Source: Bedellia somnulentella
Taxonomy: Eukaryota > Arthropoda > Insecta > Lepidoptera > Bedelliidae
Reading direction: 5' to 3'
Length of the DNA: 64,000 nucleotides
NCBI GenBank assembly: GCA_963576735.1
Contig: OY755177.1
Coordinates: 12,152,001-12,216,000 of the forward strand
The stretch's first letter is position 1; every line of letters starts with the position of its first letter. Below, one piece after another: positions 47,001 to 60,300 of the stretch. A program made the translations under genes and the position numbers. Under the pieces are notes generated by a model, which was given only the letters and a program-made list of their open reading frames with translations, was not told where the DNA came from and made no database searches.

Positions 47001-50000
47001 TGAGATATAGGTTTGAGGTATGGAGGATATGGGAAGAAAGGGGTAGTGAGATTCTAAGCCAGCACTATACCCCTTTCCTCAAATGGGTGTCGTAAGAGGC
47101 GACTAAGGGTGTGGGGCTCTTTTCAGTGGTTTTTGGGCGATGCGGTTGGATACCCATCTCCGACGATACCTTATTTCTACCATCTAGTCCAAATGTGGAT
47201 GAGGAATTACTGGCTCTAAAACTCTAGCTACCCCTTTTTGGGATCTATGGCCGTGAGTATATGTATGTATGTATTTTTTTTTTTCATATCTACAATATGT
47301 ATTAAGAAACATAGATAAATAATGCAAACTTTAATTACCTGACGTTTATCTAAACAAGCTGCCCAATCTCTCCCAGAAATTTCCAGAGCATAAGACAAAG
47401 TTGATTTGAGTTCTTTAGTACTCCCGATCGTGACCAATATGAACGTTAAGGCTCCAGCTACTCTGGCATATTCCTCACCAACTGAAAATGAAACAAGTAT
47501 TTCTAGTTGCCGTCTTAGTAGCAATAATTAATGTAATCGTTCAGTATAAAATCTATATCATAAAGGTGATATTTCATGCTGATAATAATTCGCATTAACT
47601 TTGGTAGCTCAGTGTTAAAAGCGCTGCCTCAGATGCGATGAGGCATGGGTTCGAATCTAAGCCGATGAGAAAAAACATCAAGAAGAAACCCAAGTAACAA
47701 ATACATCTGGTAGCTAAATAGTGATAATATATTACACATACTTATACTGACTCGGCAAAAAGTGGGTACTCTGAACACCAAGTGCAATTTCTGTCTCGGA
47801 GAATTAGTACCTCTGCCAACCTCTTCGGGGATATACAGCGTGATTGATTGAGTTTAAATTTTATTATATACCTGAGGCATCTCCAGCAAATTTACAAAAT
47901 CCATCGGCAGTGCAAAGAAACCCGGTACACTTCTCCGGTTTTCCGTTCACGCTGTACCAACAACCATTTGCGGGCCATTTTGAATTGTCTTCAGACATTG
48001 ATCGGATTGCACGAATCAGTAGTATACGGGCCAAATGGCAGTCGCGCATCATTAGTACCTAGAATTAATTATCAACACAACCATGTACAACTTAATAATT
48101 TGACTGATACATTTAGAAAGAGGATTTTTTAATATACATATATTGGCTGGCGTTGCATGTTCAGCAGGATCGTAAATATTGGTGATTGATTGACTCCGCC
48201 TACACCAATGAGAATTATTGGCGTGATTTAAGTAAGTCATAAATGCAATACACACTGAGCTAGCCGGGCGGCCGACATATGTCGGCAACTTTTTTTGCCG
48301 TTCCAGTTTTTATTCATAGGTTAGACATAATTCTTTCAACACAGGTTGTGACACTGGCAATTTCGGCGGCCCGGCGGGATAAGAATCAGTAATTGACGCT
48401 CACAGCCCAAATATGTTCCCATCAAGGAGACACGAGACATCCCTATATAGAGAGATTTGGCCTTAGTCCACCACTCTGGCCAATTGCGGGTAGTGACGCT
48501 TATGTAAAGATAAATATATTCGACGATTTCTATTTAACCTATTTTATAGTAGATGGTTAGCTGATGATGAAAACATAATAATCTGGTGTACTATTTAAAA
48601 TGTTTTAGTAACTGAAATAATCACCAATGGTTAATTATATAAATTAATAGAATACCTTCACCAGCAATTGCCACGAAGATTGTGGCTGCGCTAGAAGAAC
48701 AATCAGTTCCAGCATTATAGCGGTTTTCGTCGGCAAATCTTTAGTATTATTAATTGTACTTTCAATACTTTCAAACAGATTTGGACTGACGAAAGTAAAC
48801 CATGGACAGAGACGGTCTTTATGCATGGTGCTTCCTGAGTCTTCTTGTTTGAATACCTGAAAATCATTTTATATCAAATTATTTATTAATAAATTATTTA
48901 ATTACTTTAGAGGTGATTGTGCCTCTATATAAAGGAAAGGGGTCACACCAAGAGGCTAAAAACTACCGCGGCATCAGCTTACTCAGCATTGTTGGTAAAT
49001 TGTATGCTAAGGTACTGATTGAAAGAGTGATGAATGAAACTGATGAGAAAATATGGGATGTGCAAGCGGGATTTAGGAAAGGAATGGGATGTATGGATCA
49101 AATCTTCTCTCTAAGGAGCATCACTGAAAAGTTCAAAAGGTGTATTGCTCCTTCATTGATTTAGAGAAGGCGTATGATAGGGTGGTAAGAAAGTGTTTAT
49201 GGGAGGTGTTATCCAAGTTCGGTTTGGGGAGTCAACTTATACGTGCATTGGTATCACTCTATGAGGATTCTAGTGCATGTGTAAGAGTAAACGGGGAAAA
49301 CACTGACTGGTTCGGAATCTCTAGGGGTGTCCGACAGTAATGTGTAGCTTCTCCGTGGATCTTCAATTTGTTCATGGATGACTGTTTGACAGAGTTGCGT
49401 GAAAGTGATTATGGACTAAGAATGGGTGGATTCATCATTAAATGCCTCTTGTATGCTGACGATCAAGTGCTACTTGCATCATCGGGAGAAGAGTTGCAAG
49501 AGATGATGAATATTGCATGTGAGTCTTTTGTAAGAAAGGGAATGAGGGTGAATGTGAATAAGACCAAAACGATGGTTTTTGAGAGACAGGAAGATGTGAC
49601 AGAATGCGTGATTGCGATTGATGGTAAGGATGTGGAACAGGTGAAGGAGTTTGTATATCTGGGGAGTTTGTTTACAAGGGATGGAAAATGTGATGAAGAC
49701 ATTGAAAGAAGAGTGAAGAAGGGTAATGCGGTAAATGGAGCAATGAATAGCCTAATGATCAGTCAATCGGTGTCTGAAAAGGCCCGAATGGCTGTGCATG
49801 ATGCTGTTCTTGTTCCTACGCTTATGTATGGAAGCGAATGTTGGGTGTGGCAGAAGAAGCATGAGAGCAGAGTGAATGCAGTAGAGATGAGGTCCCTCAG
49901 AAAAATTTGTAATGTTAGATTGTGTGACCGAGTGAGAAATAGTGTTATTCGTGAAAAGTGTGGTGTGAAAGATGATATTGTAAGAAAGATAGAAAACGGA

Positions 50001-53000
50001 ATGTTGAGATGGTTTGGGCACATAGCTCTCTATGATGATCCTCTGATGGATGATAGAAAAATGGTAAAAGGGATCTATAGAGCTAGTGTGGATGGTAATG
50101 TTAGTAGAGGACGACCACGGAGAACACACTTGGACCAAATTGAGAGTGTGCTCAAAAAGGCTGGCGTCCGAAGTATGAAGAATAAAAGAGCATGTATGAA
50201 AAGATTGATGGATGTAAACGAAGCTAGAGAGGTTTGTCAGGATCGTACGAAGTGGCGATCGATAGTCTCTGCCTACCCCAATGGGAATTAATGGCTTGAG
50301 TATATGTATGTATGCATGTATGTATTTTATAGCCCCGTGTAAATATATAGTTGCATTTGATGAGTCAGCTAAAGAAGCTGGCAAAGTTTTGGATAAGACC
50401 ATTAGAAAGCTAGATACTTTTGAAATGGCTATTTCCTTTTGTTAGCTTAAGTCTTTCATCAGAAGAAGTTCGAGATCGACATTAAAACTTTTCTTTAAAT
50501 CTGGACTTGAAAACTGGAGCTTTAAGTAATTTTTAGCTTACATGGCGGTGGAAAAATCATAGAGAGAGCTTCAATTCCTTCTCTCCGAAAGTTTTTTGAG
50601 GACTTTACAATAGTGATTGAATGTATTGTTATGCAGTATCGGCTTTCAAAGGTGACTTATTAGCACTAACCCATTTCTTTCCATAGGTCTCGTACTAGGC
50701 GTCCAAAAGGTATTGGGGCTGGCTTGAAGAGACCCACCCCCAACCTTTCTTTACATTCCAATCTCCCTCCCATTCAACATCAAAAAGTGTCTGGAAGGAA
50801 CACCACTTCTGAATCACTGGCCTTTTTACCTTAAAAGGGGTACCTTTTTGGTATTTATAGCCAAGAATATATGTAAGTAAGTGTGAATAAAAAATACTAT
50901 ACCTGATGTATAAAATGCAAATCGGCTCCCCTATAAACCAAGCACTTGAACAACTCATTGCACTTAGAATGGACATCCCTCACATCTCTCGACTGTTCTT
51001 TGACGTCCAGTCCAGCTAAGTCTGAGCCGCTGTTGCATATTGATGGTAGGAGTTGCGCTACACATAGTAATATGTTTAATATGTCGTTTATGAGAAGTTG
51101 GGTTGTTGTTTTGGTTGTGTTTGCCTGGAATGAACGGTAATCATGTATTTTTTTATTAGATAGATGTATCTATTCATGTCTCACGTCCATTGTTGCCAAT
51201 GGGGTAAGCGAAGACTATCGATGGCCATTTTGCACGATTCAGACAAACCTCTCTTGCTTCTCTCACATTCATTGTTCTTCTCTTTTATTCTTTTCACTAC
51301 GGACTCTACTAACAACTTATTTACTACTTAATTTACTCATTGCACTTAGCATGGACATCCCTCACATCTCTCTACTGTTCTTTGGCGTCCAGTCCAGCTA
51401 AGTCTGACCCGCTGTTGCATATTGATGGTAGGAGTTGCGCTACACATAGTAATATGTTTAGTATGTCGTTTATGAGAAGTTGGGTTGTTGTTTTGGTTGT
51501 GTTTGCCTGGAATGAACGGTAATCATGTATTTTTTTATTAGATAGATGTATCTATTCATGTCTCACGTCCATTGTTGCCATTGGGGTAAGCAAAGACTAT
51601 CGATGGCCACTTTACACGATTCAGACCAACCTCTCTTGCTTCTCTCAAATTCATTATTCTTCTCATACATGCTCTTTTATTCTTTTCACTACGGACTCTA
51701 CTAACAACTTATTTACTACTTCATTTACTCATTGCACTTAGTATGAACGTCCCTCACATCTCTCTACTGTTATTTGGCGTCTAGTCCAGCTAAGTCTGAG
51801 CCGCTGTTGCATATTGATGGTAGGAGTTGCGCTACACATAGTAATATGTTTAATATGTCGTTTATGAGAAGTTGGGTTGTTGTTTTGGTTGTGTTTGCCT
51901 GGAATGAGCGGTAATTATGTATTTTATATTAGGTAAAGGTGAATATACTACTTTCTATTTCTTTATTTATACATTTGTATAAAAGGTAAAGCAAAAGTTT
52001 GTATGTCCGTAGAAGTTAACCACAATCATAAGGTTAATCGTACTTGACTTGCCGTTTTGATTTTCATACTTCGGTTGCTATTTATTTTAGGGTCGATTGC
52101 AACTGATCATCCAAAACGTTCCTACGTTATAATAGCTATAAAAAGTTGCTGGAAAGTGATAATTTTAAACCAATTCTTTTAGAAAATCCTTATTTTGCTA
52201 TAATAATTGTGTGTATCAGTGTATTTGCTATGTATGGCCGGCTTAGAATAGCACTCACCCATTTTCCACGCGAGTGGCGCAATCTTAGTAGGCAACCTTA
52301 GGGCATTGAGCACGAATAAAGTTATTGTTGGGCGATATTGCGGGAGATCCGTCACCAACAATTTCAAAATCTTTTCCACATTTAACTTCGAAAACGGGCT
52401 GATTACTTTCTAATTCTGAAGCTCTGGCTACCCCTTTTTGTGATTCATAACCGTGAGTATTATAAGTTTATTTATTAAGTATTATTGTTTTTCAGAAAAT
52501 TATATAATCAGATGGTCCACGGACAATTGATAGTAATTGAAACATTTCATTCCATATGCTATGTAAATATTCAATCGGTAAACTGTGAATGAATTAAAAT
52601 TAAATATTATTGCTCAAGTTTATGTTCTTGATAGAGATAAAAGTAAATTGTTTTATAAATAGTTACGCAAGATCACCTTTAAAGGCGCTATCATACGTTT
52701 ATTTCAAACATTGTGTCATGAGCATCGGTGGTTCAGTGGTAGAATGCTCGCCTGCCACGCGGGCGGCCCGGGTTCGATTCCCGGCCGATGCATCTCTTTT
52801 TGTTTTTAATTTCTTACATAAACTCTGTTTTAAATTTTGCAGACTTCATAAATAAGAAATTTGATTGATCGGATATATTTATTTCGTGTGTTTGCTGTGT
52901 AGTATCGACGTGGTTTCGTACAAGGCGACTAAGGTTATTGGGGATTAATTGATTGCGGGGTGCTTTGTCTGGAATGGAATCATCACCAACCCTCACTCAA

Positions 53001-54288
53001 ATTATTTTTCTGACGACCCCTTATTTGGATTTATAGCCGTAATATTACGGCCCGAAGGTATATGCATATAGGTATGTTCACTGCTAACTTCACCAAATAT
53101 GAGCCGATTTTGATGTTGTTGGTATTTTGTTGAAATGAGACATTATCTCAAGCACATTAGTGTGCTATGTGTCAGGCGGGGGTGGTAGTACGCTATTATA
53201 TTTTTATTGACCATAATATTTGTACTTCTATTGATGAACATAATATGTGTAATATTTTAATCATGCTGTGCATACAGAATAAAAAATAATTTTAGATTAA
53301 TCAAGCGGAGTTATAATTAATGGTGAAATCCCGACGTAAAATTGTCAGTCCAGGAAACTAATAATATTAATTCGTTTTTATTGTTATAAGTGGTTTTAAA
53401 TAAATAAATAAAATTAAATAAAAATGCTTTATTTACGAAAACAAGAGTTTTAACAAGTTCTTATTAAAAACTAGTGGATCGTCCCAGCTTCGCACGGGTA
53501 GCGTTGTTTTTTTAAATATCTGAGGTTTCTTTCTTCAGTCCCTGCTTAAGCATTGTGAAATTCAGCGCAATGTTTTCATTTTATTTAATTTATAGCACTC
53601 CCTAAACAGTGTAGTTTGGTGATTTTGAATGCGCTTTAATGAACGGTTCAGTATTTCCATTAAATAGCAAAATTTTGGAATAAAACGCTATGAAGTATTT
53701 ATAACAATCTGAAAAATAAATCATTACGTGATGTAGGATGCAACTACTGGCGCCATCTAGTATGTTATATATAAATTAGTAAAGATTTGGTTTTGGTCAC
53801 GGGCGCGCTGGCTTATTTTATGTATAATTTCGGTGTTTGTATACCGATTTCTATGATTCTTTTTTTATTGAATAGGTAATAATGTTACCTTTTTTAAATT
53901 AGGGATGAGTGAGAGGTTTACAAACGTAAGAGTAAACAAATATAATCAGAATGTTCCGAACTGCTAAGCTATCAGGAATTACACGTGTCATTGTGAGTCA
54001 ACCGTAAAAGATAGACATAAACTGTTACGGATTTTTTTTAGATACTTTTATGCAGAATTTTTCCGTCATACATGATTTCTATGTAAGTTTAACCATTAAG
54101 GCTGCACACGCGACGGAAGCTTAAAAAATGGAGTAACTTCTCCCGTTTTCCCAAAATTTCCCAAAATTCCCCTTTACTACTCTGCTGGAAAGTATACAAA
54201 AACCTGCGCAGTAGTATGAAGAATAATTGTACCAAGTTTCCTTAGAATCCGACGAGTAGTTTTTGTTTCCATAAGGAACATACAAACC

Positions 54289-54322
<34 letters not shown>

Positions 54323-57300
54323 AATTTTACTGATTGCATTTTTGGCATCAGTATCGATCCCTAATCATCACCTGATAGTTATTTTGAAAATATATTTCAT
54401 GTACAGAATTGACCTCTCTACAGATTTATTATAAGTATAGATTATGTCCTGAGCTTGTTCTGCCATTAAGCGTGTAAATATTCATGTCCTAATAGTCCTA
54501 TCTAGTCAATCCAAAAAATCATACTATATTACGATATCAATGTTATTTAAAATGTCAAAAAAAGAAAAAATAATAATTACAATACAATTAAAATAAAAAC
54601 ACACACAATAAGAAATTAAAATTAAGGAAATAATTACACATTAAAAATATATCATGTCAATAGGTCATGTCAAATATAATTTTTAAATGTCACATATGTT
54701 GAAAAAATCATTCACATTATAAAAGCAATTTGTTACAAGATAATTAAACAGTTTTGTTTTGAATTTAATTAGATTCATCTGTTTCAAATCGTCACTTATG
54801 GCATTATACAGTTTAACGACCATATCATAGGAATTCCTGCGACATATAGTCAAGCATTTTACTGCAGAGTATTTGTACTGAATGTTATGATTGCCCCTCT
54901 GTGGTCTGGTTTTTGGCGGTGTTAATTCGAACAATGACGGGTTTTTGTAAACAAATAATAAAAGTTCGTATATATATAAAGAAGGGAGAGGAAGTATTCG
55001 TAGTTTCTTGAAAAGAGGAATACAACTGTCCAAATAGCCAGCGGAACATAGTATCCTCATACATTTTTTTGGAATTTGAATGCTTTATCCGCGTCAACCG
55101 AATTACCCCATAAAATTATTCCATATCGTAGAACCGATGCAACATACCCATGATAGCATGTAAGAGCCGCCTGATCTGATACCACGTATTTGATCCTGTA
55201 CAAAACATAAATAATAACATAACATAATAAAGTGGCGATCGATAGTCTCTGCCTACCCCAATGGGAACTAACGGCGTGAGAATATGTATGTATGTAAGTG
55301 GTTTTTGGGCGGCGTGGTTGGAGACCCGTCACCAACAATTATTGATTATTACCATTTTTTCCCTACTCTACTTCCGAAACTGGCCAGAATTTCTCATTCC
55401 AAAGCTCTGGCTACCCCGTTTAGGGATTTATAGCCGTGAGTATATGTGTGTATGTATGTTTATTTTTTTAATGTTTCTGGTTTAATATCAGAAGGTATAA
55501 TATTGTGTTCAGATCCAATTGAAGCCAGACCAATTTTGGTCACTCGGTGTTCAAACGGTGTTGTAGTAAAATATTTACCTGGCAATAACGAACATTAAGT
55601 ATAGTCAACGTTTCATTCAACATTCCAGCAAAGATTCTTTGCGCCATCCTCGGGGGTACAGTGTCCCAAAGATCCTTTTTAGTTCCTGAAAGAAACAAAA
55701 TAATTGAAATAAATTAAGTACATTTTACCTGCATTCTTCGTATCAAGCCCATTATGCGACTGACGACACAATTTATTTTATAATGAAACGTATTACCAAC
55801 TATCTTGTTGTCACATAACATAACATATAATAACATAAACGTTCACGCCGTTTATCCCCGAAGGGGTTGGCAGAGGTACCAATACTCCTGAACTCACATG
55901 GCAAGCGCCATCTAGTTACCAGAGAAGGTACCCACGTTTTGCTTAGACAGTGTACTCACGAGATAGGGGGCAGGCCTGTCGCCGTTTTGTACGAATACAC
56001 TGTCACATGACTAAGTACAACTCAGCCATGTGGGTTTCCTCACGATGTTTTCCCTCACCGTTAGCAACCATGATAAATTAACCACACATATGACTTTAGA
56101 AAAGACAAATTGGTGTAGGCCCGTCCTAGGATTGGAACTCACGCCCTTCTGTTTTCGGGCGGGTGTTCTACCCACTGGACTATCATGTCACCTATTGATC
56201 AATCTATATCTATACTTATAATAAATCTGTAGAGAGGTCAATTCTGTACATGAAATATATTTTCAAAATAACTATCAGGTGGTGATTAGGGATCGATACT
56301 GATGCCAAAAATGCAATCAGTAAAATTTTTGTCTGTCTGTCTGTCTGTCGGTTTGTATGTTCCTTATGGAAACAAAAACTACTCGACGGATTTTAACGAA
56401 ACTTGGTACAATTATTCTCCATACTCCTGGGCAGGTTTTTGTATACTTTCCAGCAGAGTAGTAAAGGGGAATTTTGGGAAATTTTGGGAAAACGGGAGAA
56501 GTTACTCCATTTTTTAAGCTTCCGTCGCGTGTGCAGCCTTAATGGTTAAACTTACATAGAAATCATGTATGACGGAAATATTCTTCATAAAATTATCTAA
56601 AAAAAAATCCTTAACAGATTATGTCTATCTTTTACGGTTGACTCACAATAACACGTGTAATTCCTGATAGCTTAGCAGTTCGGAACATTCTGATTATATT
56701 TGTTTACTCTTACGTTTGTAAACCTCTCACTCATCCCTTATTTAAAAAAGGTAACATTATTACCTATTCAATAAAAAAAGAATCATAGAAATCGGTAGAG
56801 AAACACCGAAATTATACATAAAATAAGCCATCGCGCCCGTGACCAAAACCGAATCGTTACTAATTTACATATAACATACTAGATGGCGCCAGTAGTTGCA
56901 TCCTACAACACGTAATGATTTATTTTTTAGATTGTTATAAATGCTTCATTGCGTTTTATTCCAAAATTTGCTATTAAACGGAAATACTGAACCGTTCATT
57001 AAAGCGCATTAAAAATCACCAAACTACACTGTTTAGGGAGTGCTATAAATTTAATAAATTGAAAACATTGCGCTGAATTTCACAATTCTTGAGCAGTGAC
57101 TAAAGAAAGAAACCGCAGATATTTAAAAAACAACGCTACCCGTGCGAAGCTGGGACGATCCACTAGTATTAAATATAACTGTACTATTCTCACCAAACCC
57201 TAAAATACGCGAAGCTAATAAATATAATGAAACGAAGCTAGGAGATGTTTTTATATGAAAAGTTACGGTTGAGTAGGTGTTACTTACATTTCTTAATTAT

Positions 57301-60300
57301 GCTATTCACATTAGACGCGAACTGGCTACCTGTTCTTTAATTATTATTTTATTTTATTTACTTCGGAAGATTAACAGACAAACAATATAAATCTAAGTAA
57401 GAATACACAATGCCATTTACAAATCTACATCTATATTTTTTAGTTTATTTTCCACTAAGTTATTAAGAAATGGTTCACCAAATTATACGATCCTGACAAA
57501 CCCCTCATGCTTCTCTTGATCTTTAAGTATCAAAGTCTCACCTTGCATATAAAGCCACCAGCCTTGCACCGATGGGGACCCCGAATCGTGCATCGTATTG
57601 GTAGTATCGTCGATATTCCGACCGCCTGAATCTTGAAGAATGTACAATGATAATACTCGATTGTGGAGATCGAGAACTCTCTCGCCTATTGCTTCGGCCA
57701 TTGTAGCGCAGCGTTTGTAGGAGCCCTAGAAATAGTACTAACTAATGAACTAAATAAATGCACCATGATTTATTACACAGATCCATGCACCGTGTACCGT
57801 AACCAGATCGGCATATACTCACGGCCGTAAACCCCAAAAAGGGGTGGCCAGAGCTTCCAAACTAGAAACTTCTCAGCCACATTCTGGTCTCCAACCGCAT
57901 CACCTAAAAATCACTTAAAAAAGGTCCCATACCCTTAGTCGCCCCTTACGACACCCGCGGGTAGATTGGGGTAGGGTATTCTAAATCACCACTACACGGC
58001 CCAAAGAAAGAAAGTACAAGTCAATGACTCGTGGAATGGGATATTAAGAATTTAAATTACGTATGTTTTTCCCTCAGTGAAATCACTGAAAGTATATGGA
58101 ACATGATTTTCGTTTTGTGTGTATTAAACTTACCGACAACATGGACTGTCTCTCAGAATCGCCAGAGTCATCTAGATGTTGGACGTAACAATGGAGGCTA
58201 TTCTTGATCAACGCAGCGGCGCCTAGTGTAGCCGTTAATACTGGCAAATCAGCATGGTCTAGCGCTTCTTGGGCTAGGATGTGGAGATGTTCTGTGGAAT
58301 TATTTATCATGTTTATTTCAAATTTAAAGGTTCACGCCGTCTATTATCGAAGGACTGGTAGAGGTTCTAATACTTCCGAACATCACGTGACCTTATTTTT
58401 TACTTGTGTACATAAGTTTTGCTTGGACAGTTTACTCACGCAATAGGCCACTCAAGCCTGTCGCCGTTTTTTACGAATACACTGTCACAGTAACTAAGTT
58501 AAACTTACCCATGTGGGTTTCCTCTTGGTGTTTAATTCACTGTTCACCATTACAAATTAATAATATTATAAATATATAAGGATTAGAGTAACCCTTAGCG
58601 TAATGTAACTTTCTTCGAATATATGCTGATATATCGAATGGAGATCCGCAGAAAAACCGGATAACAGACTATAACCCAAAGAGTTGCGGAAGTCAAATAT
58701 CACTATACCAGGTACATCACATACACAATAAACGGCCGTATGGGCTCTCAATTTCTCGCATGACGAACAAGTAGACCAATCAATATGTACAATTACTTAC
58801 CAAGCAACAGATCAGTTGATTTGATGACCAGTTGAACAAATTTATCAGGATCAGAAGTTTTAGCAACACCACCATCTGATTGGTTTTCTTCTTTCGTTTT
58901 CACAAACATACCCGAGCCTTGTCTGAAATTTTATACCTGCTTTAATATTTCCTTATAAACACTAAAGATTCTATCGTTATGAAATAACAATGAACACAGG
59001 GAATGTTTTATGCAAATTTTCAAGAGGTGTTATGAAAATTTCGATTATTACTGTAGTATAGGGTTGCGACATGATAGTCCAGTGGGTAGAACACCCGCCC
59101 AAAAAACAGAAGGGCGTGAGTTCCAATCCTGGGACGGGCCTACACCAATTTGTCTTTTCTAAAGTCATATGTGTGGTTAATTTATCATGGTTGCTAACGG
59201 TGAGGGAAAACATCGTGAGGAAACCCACATGGCTGAGTTGTACTTAGTCATGTGACAGTGTATTCGTACAAAACGGCGATAGGCCTGCCCCCTATCACGT
59301 GAGTACACTGTCTAAGCAAAACGTGGGTACCTTCTCTGGAAACTAGATGGCGCTTGCCATGTGAGTTCAGGAGTATTGGTACCTCTGCCAACCCCTTCGG
59401 GGATAAACGGCGTGAACGTTAATGTTTTGTTATGCTATATAAGGTTGCCTCGATCACTAATTGGAACCCAGGGCTTGAATTTCGCGTGAGTAGGAAGGAG
59501 AAATAGTTCTTATAGTTTTGTTGTTTGTTACGTTACAATAAGACCTGGAAGAAATTATATTTGTAACTACTAACTACATCTGAAAAAACCCAGAATTTAT
59601 CTCAAAAGTTCATTTAGGACAGCTCAGGACACCATAACCGGACGATCGGATTAATCCTTAGGTTATGGTGTGGTTTATTCTCTGTAATAAAAAACATGGA
59701 TCTCTAACCGCATCACTCAAAAATCACTTCAAAAGCGCCCCATTTTTTGGTGATTCCACATATAATACCTATGAGAAGAGATTTGTGTTTTTAAGTCCGC
59801 ACAGTGTAATAAAAGAACGTTTATAATTACTTAAAAGCAATCGAGAACTCGTCTTCAAACCACAAAACTATTTTCACCGCAGCAAAAGAGGCACTCCGAG
59901 GAAAGTCCAACTTTCCTCCAACAACGCCTTTGCATATCTTCTCTGACAACACTGTTTGGTTTTTCTGAAACATTATTTATTTAGAGATCAATAAATTGTT
60001 GCATAATTCCGATAGTGTTATTTTGTAAGTTATTCTCACCTTTGCGTAAACCAGATGTTATTAACTTACCAAAGGATCTGTCTTTAGTAACGACTTACTT
60101 GTTTTTTTTTTACTAAAGACAGCATTGTTGTAAAGAAAATAAGTTTTGGTACTTTATATCGCCAGTTTAGAGAACATATTTGCTGCCGGCCCGCAAGCGA
60201 ATATGTTCGAGCACAACCACACTTCTATCTTAAATATCTTGGCAAATTCATGATATAATTGAGGTATACAATAATTTTACGTTTTACTGCTAAAATTTGG

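Larger units (their letters stand above)
50954..51935 (-). repeat. Tandem triplication of an exon fragment plus LINE tail
   Basis: Units are 50954-51335 (382 bp), 51336-51727 (392 bp) and 51728-~51935 (partial). Each has the upstream ~170 bp of exon 7 with its acceptor and flanking intron; the first two also carry a minus-strand LINE-tail piece. Units 1 and 2 differ by a 10-bp deletion (TCATACATGC) in the LINE piece. Copy 1 retains the full exon with its donor at 50903. Confidence 0.93.

Noticed and set aside
47864..48132. Plus-strand frames overlapping 47.87-48.06 kb
   Set aside because: They are antisense to exon 9 of the 17-exon gene, whose minus-strand frame fits splice sites and phase.
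49752..50402. 216-codon minus-strand frame
   Set aside because: Antisense shadow of the LINE C-terminal domain; the same phantom frame appears in the other LINE tails.
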